Shown piece by piece: positions 45,029 to 56,157 of a stretch of DNA of 64,000 nt. The translations under genes and the position numbers were made by a program. The first letter of the stretch is position 1; the number at the start of each line of letters is the position of its first letter. The stretch is from Humulus lupulus (lineage: Eukaryota > Streptophyta > Magnoliopsida > Rosales > Cannabaceae): the NCBI RefSeq assembly GCF_963169125.1, contig NC_084795.1:144373766-144437765 (forward strand), given 5' to 3'. The notes beneath the pieces were generated by a model. It was not told the origin of the DNA. It worked only from the letters and a program-made list of their open reading frames with translations, and ran no database searches.

Positions 45029-45228
45029 CATTAACGGCCCGTTTGCGTCAGTGCCCCACTGATGCAAACGGTCCCATTAAACAACGTCAGTGTAAGTTAT
45101 GACGCAATTGGACCATCATTTGTGGTAGTGTCCAACTGCCACAAATGCTAATTCTTGGTCAACAGTGTCAGTCAACTGCGTTGACTAACGCGTTTTACTG
45201 ACACAATTGCCCTTTTTTTGTAGTAGTG

Positions 45229-46900
45229 CACCCTCTCGATCTGGTCGAGATAATGTTCAGCAACACAGGTAAAAAATGGCCAAGTAGCATCCCAGAAGCC
45301 CTAGACGCCAGAAAGTTAGGGGACACCCTTCTGTCAGGGAACAACGTTTCTCGAGAAGCAGAAGACAAGTGGACTCAAGCTCTGCGGTGCGGAATCCCCC
45401 ACGACATAGTAATGTCAGAGGACCTAACGACCAATGCAGGCCTCCCCATATTTATCGAGATGTACTAGTAGGAAGAGAGGGGAACAGTGCGTACAACATG
45501 TCGCACACTCATATGTCAAAATTCAAATATAGCCATGATTATAATGAAGCGGACTCTGGTAGGAGGAATGGTGGTCGGCAGTAGGAGGAGAAAGGCGGAC
45601 AACAAAACCCTCCGCCAATGGAGAACCGACTGATAATCCAAAATGCTAGGGGGAAACCTAAACAGCCCAATGTCTTTCACCGACTATGTGTAAGCAAGCA
45701 GAGGCACAAGGATGAAGATCTAAGGGATGTGTTTGATAACCGAAGAGAAAGACATGATGAGTGCTTCCCCTCAGCTTCGGCCGCTCTAGCAGTACCAGAT
45801 GTTGTATAGGCCTAGATAGATGCCTTAAATCAGGTTGTGCAGAAGCTAGTTGGGAATAAAATGTCCCACATAGAGTTTGATCAAAGGAAGGGCACCCCAT
45901 TTGTTAATAGAATTGTTGTGGCATAAGTTCCAAGAAAATTCAAAATGCCAATTCTACCCAACTTCACAAGAGGGGATGATCTAGTATCTCGTATGAACAA
46001 GTTTGAGATACAAATGGATATCCAAAAGGTGTGAGCAACTTCAGAAGATGCTTGGTGCAAGATTTTTTATGCCACTCTGTCTGAATCTTCTCAAGAATGG
46101 TATTTCAAGTTCCCTCTGACAAATATATTTCTTGAGAGATGTTAGTGAAGGAGTTTTATGGAAAGTTCTATGCTGGTCGAATACATCCAACAAAGGCTAA
46201 TCAGCTGGTCAACATTCGACAGAAGGAAGGAGAAACTCTGAAGAAGTATATTCAACGGTTCATGCGAGAGACTGCTCGGGCCAAAATTGTTGGAGACGAG
46301 GGAAAGATGATGGCACTCACAGCTGGATTTCGATGCCATTCTCCTATTTGGAGCAGTCTGCAAAAGAATGGAATCAAGAGCACTAAAGAATTTCTGGATC
46401 GAGCAGAAAAATATATCAAACTCGAGGAGGCCATTTCCAATGAAGGAAAGTCTCGAAAGAACAACTAGGGTAAGAAAGAAGACCCAACCAAAGCCATCAA
46501 TGTTTCTGGTATGTCTAATGGCAACTACAAAAGTAACGGTAAGAATGGGGGGAAAAGGGCGAACAACGAATCTGCAACATCTGATAGCAAGCGCCCCAAA
46601 TAGAACAGATATGAACCAAGGTTCACTAATTACACTGCCAAGCTGAAGTACATCATGCTAGTCATACTACCATTCCCTTGAGGCGAACAACCTCGATCCG
46701 AAAAGACATATCCAAAAGGGATACGACCAAGTTTTGTCATTTTCACAATAACTATGGCCATGATACCAATGAGTGTAACCAGCTCAAGGATGAGATCGAG
46801 TTCCTTATTTGACAAGGACATCTGAGGAGATATGTTCGAGCAAGTGTAGGTTCTCAGCAGGAGGCTCACGGAGGCAACGAGTAAGCGCCTGTATGCCAGC
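45229..46900 (+). pseudogene. Tat II gag, main part
   Basis: Resumes after the CACTA with PLDLVEIMFSNTGKK. The capsid-type gag domain is clearest at 46139-46468: EFYGKFYAGRIHPTKANQLV, RQKEGETLKKYIQRFMRETA, FRCHSPIWSSLQKNGI, EFLDRAEKYIKLEEA. A zinc-knuckle-like motif C.FHN.YGHDTNEC follows near 46735-46780, then QLKDEIEFLI*QGHLRRYV. There are numerous stops and at least three frame changes. Gag would build the particle. Confidence 0.85.
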
Positions 46901-47810
46901 GCTCGTCTCTTCTACAGCCAACTCTGGTCATTGGTACATTGTTGACCATCTGCGGAGCACCACATATAGCAAGTGACAGTGGTAAGGAAAGGGAGAGATA
47001 TGCCAGAACCCTACGTCATGATTAGGACATCGAAATGCTAAATGTCGAAGAGTGAACTCCCGAAAAAGCTCGAACAAAAGAAGAATTAAAAACTTTCTCT
47101 GAGCTGGACTCACAGCATGTCCGATTTCTCCACTCAGATGCTCTGGTCGAGGATGTTGAGATCGCCAACATGATGTTAAAATGAGTGTTGGTAGATACAG
47201 GAAGGTCGGCCAACATTTTGTATAAGTCTTCACTGGAAATAATGAAATTGTAGTGCAAGATTGAAAGCCATGCAACCAAACCATCTACGGTTTGGCGAAG
47301 GGCTAGCACAGACAGGGTCATTCAGACTTCCATTCATAGCATGAGTTGCACTGGCAAACAGGACATTACTCACTACTTTTATAGTAGTTGATTGTCCATC
47401 TGCATATAATGCTGTGATCAGAAGACCCATACTCGTCGATCTGCGAGCGATAACTTCGGTCTGGCATCTAGCCATGAAGTTTCAAATCGATGCAGGAGTT
47501 GGATGCGTGTTGGGAAACCAACGAGAAGCCAGAGAATGCTATAATTCCTCGATCAAAAAATCAAGAAGAGGCATATCAGGAAGTGGAGCCAAAAAAAGGT
47601 TGCTGGTAGTAAATGAAATGCAAGGCCAATCAGGTGAACAAGTCACCAAATAGGGCATTGCCTAAAGTGAGGATAGGACTTAGATCCTCACTTTAGGGAT
47701 TTTGAAGAAAACATTGGGCCTGTGGAGGACCTCGAGGAGGTCCAACTAGAAGAGAAAGATCCAACCAGGATTGTGAAAGTCGGTAAAAATTAGAGAGAAC
47801 AACAACAAAA
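46901..47810 (+). pseudogene. Tat II protease and linker
   Basis: The protease active site reads VLVDTGRSANILY near 47188-47225, with the D-T-G triad intact. A TGA lies just before it (MMLK*VLVDT). Later pieces include the SAYNAVIRRPILVDLRA-type motif near 47400-47450 and KFQIDAGVGCVLGNQREARECY near 47475-47540. The linker carries acidic stretches (FEENIGPVEDLEEVQLEEK) around 47700-47760. Several frameshifts are present. Confidence 0.8.
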
Positions 47811-48690
47811 ATTAGTGGAGTTTATGAAGACGCACCAGGAGGTCTTTGCTTGGTCGCATAACGACATGATTGGGATAGGCCCATCGCTAATCAGCCATGT
47901 CTTGAATATAGACAAAAATCATCCACCTGTACAACAAAAAAGAAGGCTGCTTGACAAAGACAGATCCAAAACCCTAAAAGAAGAAGTCGAGAAACAGAAG
48001 GAAAATTGATTCATCAGGGTAGCGTGTTATCCATCTTGGGTCTCTAATCCGATACTAGTTCAAAAGCAAAATGGTAAGTGCAGGATGTGCGTTGATTTCA
48101 CAGACCTTAGTAAAGCCCGCCCGAAGGATTGTTTCCCACTTCCAAGAATCGACTAGTTGGTCGATGCTACATCAGAACATGAAGTTTTATCATTCATGGA
48201 CATGTACTCCGGTTATAATCAAATTAGTATGCATCCACCTGATGAAGATCACACTAGCTTTCAAACAAATACGGGACTTCTGCTACAAAGTAATGCCCTA
48301 CGGTTTGAAAAACGCTGGTGCGACTTACCAGCGGCTAGTCAACAATATGTTCAAAGAATTGATCAACAATAACGTGGAAGTCTACATCAACGATATGCTG
48401 GTCAAGTCCAGAAAGGCCGGTGAACACATCAAGGAACTACAAGAATGCTTCAACATCTTGAACAAATATCAGATGAAACTAAATCCTATAAATTATTCCT
48501 TTGGTGTAGGAACTGGAAACTTTTTGGGATTCATAGTAAACTCACAAGGAATCGAAGCTAATCCCGACAAAATTCAAGCACTGATCAAGATGCAATCACC
48601 TGCCAAAGTTAAAGAAGTACAAAGCCTAACAGGAAGAATTGCTGCCCTAAGTAGATTCATATCTAAGTCTACAGACAAATGTGCCCATTT
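47811..48690 (+). pseudogene. Tat II reverse transcriptase (catalytic residue changed)
   Basis: The start is readable as EFMKTHQEVFAWSHNDMIGI, then CRMCVDFTDLSKARPKDCFP (near 48085-48145), SFMDMYSGYNQISMHP, and after a frameshift near 48280 YKVMPYGLKNAGATYQRLVN. The catalytic motif is YINDMLVKS at about 48379-48405: the first catalytic Asp of YVDD is Asn. It then runs to LGFIVNSQGIEANPDKI and LTGRIAALSRFISKSTDKC. Stops (TGA at 48007, TAG at 48152) and two frameshifts are present. Confidence 0.9.
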
Positions 48691-49190
48691 ATTAATCTAC
48701 TTATTGGAAATAAAAAATTTGAATGGTCAGAGGAGTGCGAACAGGATTTTCAGGTGCTCAAAGCTCACATGTTGCAACCGCCTATTTTGTCCAAGCCGGT
48801 TGAAGGAGAGACTTTGTACATGTACTTAGCAATAATAGAGTATGCTACTAGTGTTGTTTTAATCAGAGAGGAAGACAACATTCAAAAAGAAGTATACTAC
48901 GTAAGCAAAAGGCTAGTGGGAGCAGAACTACGATATCCTCCCATAGAGAAATTGGCTTATTTTTTTATACTGGCGTTTAGAAAATTGCAACCCTACTTTC
49001 AGGCCCACCCCATAATAGTGATTACCGACCAGCCACTACGAAAATTCTTACAAATATCAGAAGCCGCTGGTCGACTACTAAAATGGGCAGATGAGTTGGG
49101 GCAGTTTGAAATTTCCTATACACCATGAGCAACTGTGAAGGGACAGGCTCTAGCAGATTTCGTTGTAGAATTTACTGGATAACCTGCTAG
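48690..49190 (+). pseudogene. Tat II first RNase H
   Basis: Frame 48679-49128: FEWSEECEQDFQVLKAHM, PILSKPVEGETLYMYLAI, VVLIREEDNIQKEVYYVSKR, PIEKLAYFFILAFRKLQPYF and VITDQPLRKFLQ. The first catalytic Asp region (LYLA.. in place of the usual LYLAVS/YSD) is typical of the degenerate first RNase H of Tat elements. TGA at 49126-49128 follows (SYTP*ATVKGQALADFVVEF). Confidence 0.88.
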
Positions 49191-49780
49191 CGAACCGGTA
49201 ATAAAGACTGATATTAAAAATCAAAACCATGCCTAGAAGTTGTTCGTAGATGGATCCCCCAATGAGCACAATGTAGGGGCAGAGCTGATCTGAATCACAC
49301 CCAAGGGGCATCAGTTTCACTGTGCGATCAGATTCAACTTTACGACCTTTAACAATGAAGCCGAGTACGAGACCCTGCTCACAGGATTAAGACTAGCTAA
49401 GGATATGAACATAAAGTTACTAGAAATATATTGTGACTCCCAACTAGTAGTTAGTCAAATTATTGGAAAATATCAGGCTAGGGGTTTCAAGATGGTTGCT
49501 AATTTGAACAAGGAAAAAGATTTATTAGCACAGTTCGAGAAGTATACTCTCCAGCAAGTACCTTGTGATCATAATTGAAACGTCGATGCCTTAGCCAAGT
49601 TAGCAAACGCCAAAGATGTTGACGCTTTGAGCATAGTACCAGTCGAACGTTTATTGGCAAAGCATTCCAGCAGAAGAATCCTCGCCAAATATGCAAGTGT
49701 CTAACACATGGATGACTCCCATCATACAATATCTCGAACAAGGACTATTACTAGCAGATAAGAATAAGGCAAGGACGCTT
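49191..49780 (+). pseudogene. Tat II second (archaeal-type) RNase H
   Basis: Reads KLFVDGSPNEHNVGAELI (first D), NNEAEYETLLTGLRLAKDM (E), LEIYCDSQLVVSQI (D) and NVDALAKLANAKDVDALSIV, the full set of RNase H catalytic residues. Stops at GAELI*ITPKG and HN*NVDA interrupt it. This additional RNase H is the signature of Tat elements. Confidence 0.88.
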
Positions 49781-50880
49781 CAAAGAAAATCTGTTCAATT
49801 TATTTTGATCGATGGAGTCTTGTTTAGATGAGGATACTCAATGTCTTTATTACGGTGTCTCTAAGGAAATGGCTAATGAATTGATGCAAGAAGTACATGA
49901 ATGTTTCTGTGGAGATCACGCTAGGGGAAAAATTTGTCAAAGAAGATTCTCCGGCAAGGATATTTCTGGGCTACCATAATCGAAGACTCTATGGAATTCG
50001 TTAAGAAATGTGATAAGTGCCAATGATTTTCCAAGATACCACAAGCAGCCCCAAATGAGCTTAAACAGATGCAAAGCCCATGGCCATTCGCAGTTTGGGG
50101 AATTGACCTAATTGAATCTTTTCCTAAAGGAAAAGGGAATGTCAAGTATGTAGTAGTTGTTGTCGACTACTTTACTAAGTGGGCCGAAGCTGAGCCACTC
50201 ACAACAATCACGACCAAGAAAGTATTAGATTTCGTGGTCAAAACATTGTATGCCGATATGGGTTGCCAAAAAAAATTGTCTCAGATAATGGCACACAATT
50301 TGATAGCGACCTTTTCACCGATTTCTGCGAACGACATGGTATCACGAAGAGTTTTTTGTCAGTTGCTCATCCACGTGCCAATGGACAGGTTGAAGCCGTT
50401 AACAAAACTGTGAAGGACACACTGAAGAAAAGGCTTGAAGAAGCAAAGGGAGCATGGCAAAAAGAATTGCTAGAAGTACTCTGGTCGTACAGAACATCTC
50501 ACCGAACAACACAAGGCTGTACACCATTTTCCTTGGCCTGTGGGTATGAAGCCATATTACCTGTTGAGTTAGATCCACCATCACATAGAAGACTGATATA
50601 CGCCCAGAGCATGAATAACTAGTTATTAATGGAGTCTTTGGACTTGGTCAACGAAAGGCACGAACAAGCTCAACTTCAAGTTGCAGCTTACCAACCAAAG
50701 GTTTCTCAATATTTTAACTCTAAAGTACACGAAAGAAAGTTTGACATGGGGGATTTGGTACTTAGAAGAGTTTTTCTCAACACTCTCACCCAGAATGCTG
50801 GAGTACTTGGACAACACTCGGAAGGTCCATATCAAATTAAAGAAATCCTTCAACCAAGCACATATAAACTTGCTTGCTGA
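49781..50880 (+). pseudogene. Tat II integrase
   Basis: Zinc-binding N-terminus with HECFCGDHARGKIC near 49888-49935 and KKCDKCQ near 50005-50022. The core is WPFAVWGIDLIESFPKGKGN (first D, 50081-50140), DYFTKWAEAEPL, then after a shift KKIVSDNGTQFDSD (second D, near 50266-50307) and NGQVEAVNKTVKDTL (E, near 50380-50425). The C-terminal part includes LWSYRTSHRTTQGCTPFSLA and, after a stop, NERHEQAQLQVAAYQP. The catalytic triad is present but the frame is broken at about 50260 and 50620. Confidence 0.9.
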
Positions 50881-51624
50881 AATGGAGATCTCATTCCTCG
50901 CTATTGGAATGAAGAACACCTACACATGTATTATCAATGAACAATTGTTTTTAAAGAATTGGCTTGTATTAATTTTTCTTTTTATACGTTTTTGAACAAA
51001 AGCTGGCCAGTTAGATGGCTAGTCACTTATAAGTGTAAGATCAATTTTTGATCACTTGTACAGACACGAATTTTGTCCATTTTATTACGAGAAATAAAAG
51101 GAACTGTGCGTAGCCAGTTATTCTTGCCAATTATTGTATTTATTGCAAGTATTTTCTCATTACGTGTATTGTTTTGCTATATTATCATTGATTGTTTATA
51201 AGTACGCGAGCAGTAATGTTCGAACATGTATTGGCCATGGCAAGTGACCAAGAACCTTAAGCTCTCGATCACTTGGAGGGCATATAAGATACTAAGCAAG
51301 CAAAGCATATCAACATAGACATATGTAAAAACACGAGAAAAATAAGGGAAAGCATACTACGAAACTTAGAATATTTTTCAAAATTTTTAGTTGATTTTGG
51401 AAAATCTTAATAAAATGTTATGCTAAGTTCGGTCGTATGAGCAGATGTTATAATAGCAATGAGAATATATTAAAATATCACAATGAAATGTCTTTACACC
51501 TTGAGCAATTGCTACTCGAATGTAATTAAAAAATATTAAAAGGAAATTAAAGCTGCCTTAGGTAGCAAATTGTCTTAACATCACGAACTGTTGTTCGTAT
51601 GTTTTAATTACATAAATAAAAAAT
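50881..51624 (+). other. Tat II spacer between integrase and antisense frame
   Basis: AT-rich, no reading frame of note. Contains a short repeat GGCCAGTTAGATGGCTAGTC near 51004-51024. Likely 3' untranslated part of the retrotransposon. Confidence 0.5.
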
Positions 51625-54209
51625 TTATTGTGTAGCTGAAGGAGGGTCCTGTTGAGGCTATTGGTCAACTGAAGGCCTAGTTTCTTCTTTAGCACCATCA
51701 ATGCCTGTCGCCAAGGAAATTTCAGGAGACTTCGACGCATTTTTAGCATTTCTTTCCTCCTCTAGGCGAGCAGCACACTTGGCAAGTTAAGCTTGTTTTA
51801 CCTGCTCAGGAAGATAATCGAATTTTGCCTTTGGATTGTTCTTCCAAACCATGTATAAGTAGTTGAAGGTAGCTTCTTGGAACCTCTCCAACTTCTAGGA
51901 ATTCTTCTCCTCAAGCAGTTTGACTCGCTCCTCTAGACCAGTTGCCTCCTTCATGCTTGCCTCTAGATCCTCTTGAAGCTTGGCTACTTCCTTGTAGTTA
52001 GTCTCGGCGGCTTAAACTTCTCCTTGGCAACAACAATCTTGCCAGATCTTCTTGGCTCCTCTTCAGCTCCTCAGTTAAATTAGCGACTTTGTCTTCAGCC
52101 GCCTTAACCTTGGCCTCCCATGTCTTGATCTCCTCGGTAGCTGCCTTTTCCTTGGTCTGCATGCTTTGATCTCCTCGGCATGTTTTGCATCGACCTCAGC
52201 ACGACGCCAGTAGTTGTTCATGGTCAAGATACCCTGTGAACAATAGAACAATGAAGCTTTTAGAGCTAATCAAAGGAAATATTGTCGACTAAAACACAAT
52301 ATAGAAGAAACTTACACTAAGGAGTTAATTGAACCCACGAGCAAGGTCCTGGCTGGGTTTCAATGCAGGAAGACAGGCAAAGACCTCCTGGCTGCGATGG
52401 TGCTTGGACAATTTCTACAGTTTTTCATTTGTAGAACTATAGGCATTGCTTAATAAATCTACAAACAAAGATCTTCCTGCCTGGTTGGTTGAAGGAGTAG
52501 TGCGAGGAGGAGGAAGAGGCGTAGTTTATTTAGAAGGAATAGGAGTTCGAGGGTTCTCTAGTCAAGCTCTTTCTCTTGAAGGCTCCCCACTGCCTTCTCA
52601 AGGGTTTTTTCTGCTCGACTTCTTTCTGCTTGGTGGAGCGTCTGCAGAATCATAGATATCAAAGGCGTCGTCGGATGGCATGACTACAAAATAAAAACAA
52701 ACGAGCATATATGTCAAAAAATAGTTTGGCACAATAAAGGAAAAAACTAAAGAGAAATTCTACGTAGTATACCTGAACTATTATTACTGGTCGCTACATT
52801 ATCTAAAGAACTAATGCTACACTCACTATCCGCCTCGAAGAAGTCCAAGATAAAACTATTGGTCGTAAATTTAAAGTTGCCATCCCTATCAAATAAATGA
52901 CAAGGGATGGGCAAGTTATTTAGAAGTGAGAAATCTATACCATTCTCGTCTGAAGAATCGAGTATAGGATCCGATGTATTTCGGTAGTTTTTGTTTTCCC
53001 ATCCCATGATGGGTAGGGGTATTAGCTGCTCAAGTTTTAAGGGATGGTTCTCGAATGGTCACTCCCGTTGGTAGTCGCCTTTTGGGTTGTGACACATCTT
53101 GATGCAGCTCGGGGATTTCTTGTCCTTCAGTTCCCTCTCTAGTGTCACTCCTTGTGGTGGATTCCCTCACTTCCTGGCCAGGTTCTAGAAGGCTGACTAG
53201 CCTTAAATTGCTCTCTGCGACCAGCTCCTTGACACTTTTCTCTATATTCGTCATGCTGGCTAGAGCTGCGGCTCTTATATCCATTTCTAGAGTGGGGTCT
53301 GGTCGGTACCATGGACCTAGATGCAATATAAGACAACTAAAGACAAGGAAAGATGAAAAAATGACTAGGTAAATGTCGACCAAGAGATTGAAAGTTTACC
53401 TCCTCGTGTGAAGGCCATGTTGTCGGCAACCAAGTCGGTTGTTAGGAAGTACTCTTGGAAGTACCTTCCTACATTGGACTTGGGTTATGTCACTCAGGAA
53501 TGAGCGAGCAAACTCCTGGTGGTAAAAATGGAAGAACCCCGCGTTGTTCTGATTGGGGTTCAATTTAAGATCGAACAGGTAGTTGATCTCATGCAGGGTA
53601 GGCACAGGCCATTTTTTATGGTTGTATGAGATATAGAGTGCTGAAATTACTCTATATCCATTGGGATTATTTGGAAAGGGGCGACCTCGAAATAATTGGC
53701 CACCCCTCGAAAAAAGTCATGCAAGTGTAAGATTGCCCCTGCTTCTATATGATACCTCGACCAGGCGCTGTAGGCACCTCCGGGTACATTTGCCCTCTGG
53801 TCGGGTGTTGGTTGTACAAGGTAATCCTATGAAGCACCTACTTCTTGGGATATTTTGCCACCATCCTAGTCGATATGACGCTAGGAGGAGTAATGTACCT
53901 ATCTACCTCTGCTCGAGGGCCATCACGGGGACGAACTTTGTGCTGGATATCTAGTGTTGAGAAATTTATGGGTTGAGTATTACTTGAAGGACCCTCGGCG
54001 TTGGTTGGAAGGTGAATCTGTGGTTTTCTTTTTTCTATCAGTAGGGTATTTGACACGACCCATGGTTGATTGGTTCTGCGGTGGATTGTGAGAAGGACTA
54101 GTCGTAGGGTTTGGGTGTGAAGACGAAGGCTCAGGAAAAGACATAGAAGGTTGTTCTTGGTCCTCGAACAACAAAGCGAGAAGAATAGATAGAAGAAAGA
54201 TAAAAGCAA
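51625..54209 (-). pseudogene. Antisense reading frame of Tat element II (putative gypsy-type transposon protein)
   Basis: On the minus strand between integrase and 3' LTR, protein-like sequence is readable in pieces. N-terminal Pro/Ser-rich segment (SFPEPSSSHPNPTTSP, near 54150). Then a globular domain (HDFFRGVANYFEVAPFQI; LHEINYLFDLKLNPNQNNAG; GFFHFYHQE; YFLTTDLVADNMAFTRG) near 53400-53760. An acidic middle follows (near 52750-53380). A coiled-coil tail ends it (EVAKLQEDLEASMKEATGLE, ERVKLLEEKN, FNYLYMVWKNNP, KFDYLPEQVKQA) near 51700-51990, with a stop at 51625. Several stops and shifts, so a pseudogene. Extra antisense genes of this kind are known in Tat-lineage elements; their function is unknown. 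Confidence 0.72.
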
Positions 54210-55004
54210 GGATAACGTTGCTCGTTTATAAAGGTTAAACTTTTATACAACTAACAGCATCCTGATAAAAACACAATAAACATGCAAGCTAATTGGAAAA
54301 GCATATCAAAAAGCGAATGTGAAAAGTTTTTCGAAAAAACTTTTTGACTCCGAAAACAGGTGGGAAAAACCCAGTTTTTCTGAAATACTCAAAATCAAAT
54401 TTTCACTTCAATTTTTGGCCCGAAATCGGTGTACCTATGCCCCACATTGATTTTTAAGCATTGTCAAGTTTTTTATATTTCCTAAAATCACTATTCTAGC
54501 ATACTTATTCTATGTATGTCTGCCTCAACCCGGTTACCCAAGAAATTTCTCGAGAACAGTAGAAACCCAGTTACGGAAACTCATGAATCAAGACCAGAAT
54601 AAATGAAAATTTCTACAAAAATAAGAGGATGGATTCAAAAACTTACTTGGAGTACGGATTGTAGGAGAAATCACAAAAGTTTGGCTTGAAGTTGCTCGAA
54701 GACGTCTCAAATTGCACTAAAGTCTCTAGGTTTTCTTGAAGGTTTTTCTAAGTTCTTGAAGAGAGAGAAGGTTCGGGTAAAAAATTGAAAAATATGAAGG
54801 GGCTTATATTTATGTTGTTTGGGGCAGCAATAGAAGGTAATGATGGGAGTAGGGTTTCGATGCATGGGGAATCGCAATAACTGTCAAAAAATTTCTGGGA
54901 AACTATTACTTGCCTTTTCGAAAATGTAAGTACTGACAGATGTGATAGGTCAGACGGATTGTTGTTCCAGTAACTTCATTAAATGCTAATCGCATTAAAA
55001 AAAA
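54210..55004 (+). other. Tat II 3' untranslated region
   Basis: No open frame. It includes sequence that on the minus strand would be the promoter and 5' leader of the antisense frame (for example AAATATAAGCCCC near 54800). Nothing else recognised. Confidence 0.5.
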
Positions 55005-55016
55005 CTTGGGGGAAAA
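55005..55016 (+). other. Polypurine tract of Tat element II
   Basis: CTTGGGGGAAAA ends exactly at the TG of the 3' LTR, as expected for the plus-strand primer. Confidence 0.8.
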
Positions 55017-55658
55017 TGTTTACTCTAAAAAATATTTGCTTGCTAACATTGCACGACTGAGGGGCACGTGGATAGCACGTGACTATTTAGTGATGGCAGT
55101 CTTGTCGTCCAACAACAAGAATAGAAGTTGCTTCATGAATTCAAGAAAGATGCTGAACAGTACGACAGAAGATGTGCTGACATATGCGACCAGTTCTGAT
55201 CGTAGTAATGAAGGCAGAGTTCAAATATAGTTATAAGTAAGATATTTCTAAGATATTTGACCCTATTTATGAGTAAAGATTATGATTTATGTTATTATTA
55301 GAATGCATTTGTAACAAAGTTTAAACACGGCCCATCGGCCCAAATGTGCATCCTTGAGGGTATAAATAGGATTCATGAGACTCATTTAAAGGGGGAAATA
55401 ATTTGTATTCAGAGAGACTTAGTGTCTTTTAGACACGATTTTTGTATCCTTTTTTGGATCTTGTGAAACTCAGTGAACCATAGTTTGCTGATCCTAAGTT
55501 TCAGAGTACATCAATAAAAACACTAAATGGACATAGGTCATTACCAATATCTAGGGCCAAACCACTATAACTCTTTTTGTTGTTTAGTTCTTGCATTTAG
55601 CTTATAAATCTTTATCGTTTTGGTGACTACGTGTCGTTGGCTAAATCATTAGTCAACA
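55017..55658 (+). repeat. 3' LTR of Tat element II
   Basis: Starts TGTTTACTCTAAAAAATATT and ends CATTAGTCAACA. It aligns with 39053-39661 and has a few small insertions, including about 30 bases near 55230-55262. Carries an intact TATAAATAGG at 55361-55370. Confidence 0.92.
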
Positions 55659-56157
55659 TAAGGCATGACCATAAGTTTTCCAAGATGTTCACATGTTCTT
55701 AAATTTTATGTTAGGGTTTGGTTTCATCAGAATCCTATTCTTGGTTGATTATTCGCCTAGTTACAATTAGTTAAGTTCTTTCTCTAGTATGTGGTTATGT
55801 TTGTTAACTTGTTCTTACTAAGCGTTTCACTTACCTAGTTGTTTCATGTTGTAGCTAAGCTCAAAGGCAAAGTGGATGAGTGAGAGCTGGAGTTTATGTG
55901 TGAGGATGTACATGTGGATCGACCTTTTGAGAATTTATGTTTTGGGGAGTGGAGCCCAAATGATAACTACAAAATTATTTTGGGCTAGTCAAATTTTTTA
56001 AAATTATGACATTGTAATTTTCTTTTAAGTATGTGCATACTTCCGAACTCTTGCATGTTTTGAAAAGTTTTTTTATATGGATTTTCGATTACCTTATTTT
56101 TAGAAAATGGTTATGTTTTTCCACAAATTGTATTAAGAGATTATAAGGGACGTCACA
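55659..56157 (+). repeat. Solo LTR E, right part
   Basis: Resumes LTR E after the Tat element. Contains CTTACTAAGCGTTTCACTTA and the T-rich stretch before GTTGTAGCTAAG (55815-55860), TGTACATGTGGATCGACCTT (near 55905) and the end GGGACGTCACA, followed by the TSD gatat. Confidence 0.9.

Larger units (their letters stand above)
40389..45228 (-). mobile_element. CACTA transposon (copy L) inside Tat II gag
   Basis: Ends CACTACAACAAAAAAAGCC (40389) and CCTTTTTTTGTAGTAGTG (45228). The TSD is cac on both sides (40386-40388 and 45229-45231). Subterminal hairpin-rich zones lie at 40405-40640 and 44935-45200, built from GCGTCAGT motifs. Transposase reads on the minus strand from 43202, so the 5' end of the transposon is at 45228. 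A 132-base tandem array lies upstream of the gene. At 4.8 kb it has lost the C-terminal half of the transposase and any second gene, so it is probably not autonomous. Confidence 0.95.
39053..55658 (+). mobile_element. Tat-lineage LTR retrotransposon II with nested CACTA
   Basis: 5' LTR 39053-39661, primer site, gag (split by CACTA copy L at 40389-45228), protease, RT, RNase H, second RNase H, integrase, a minus-strand reading frame, purine tract, 3' LTR 55017-55658. The flanks tgagg (39048-39052) and taagg (55659-55663) are a TSD with one mismatch. Without the CACTA it is about 11.8 kb, a usual size for Tat elements. The dual RNase H and the antisense frame support Tat. Many stops and shifts make it inactive. 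It sits inside solo LTR E. Confidence 0.93.

Noticed and set aside
45618..45900. Frames on both strands at 45618-45809 and 45658-45900
   Set aside because: Shadows of the decayed Tat gag in other frames.
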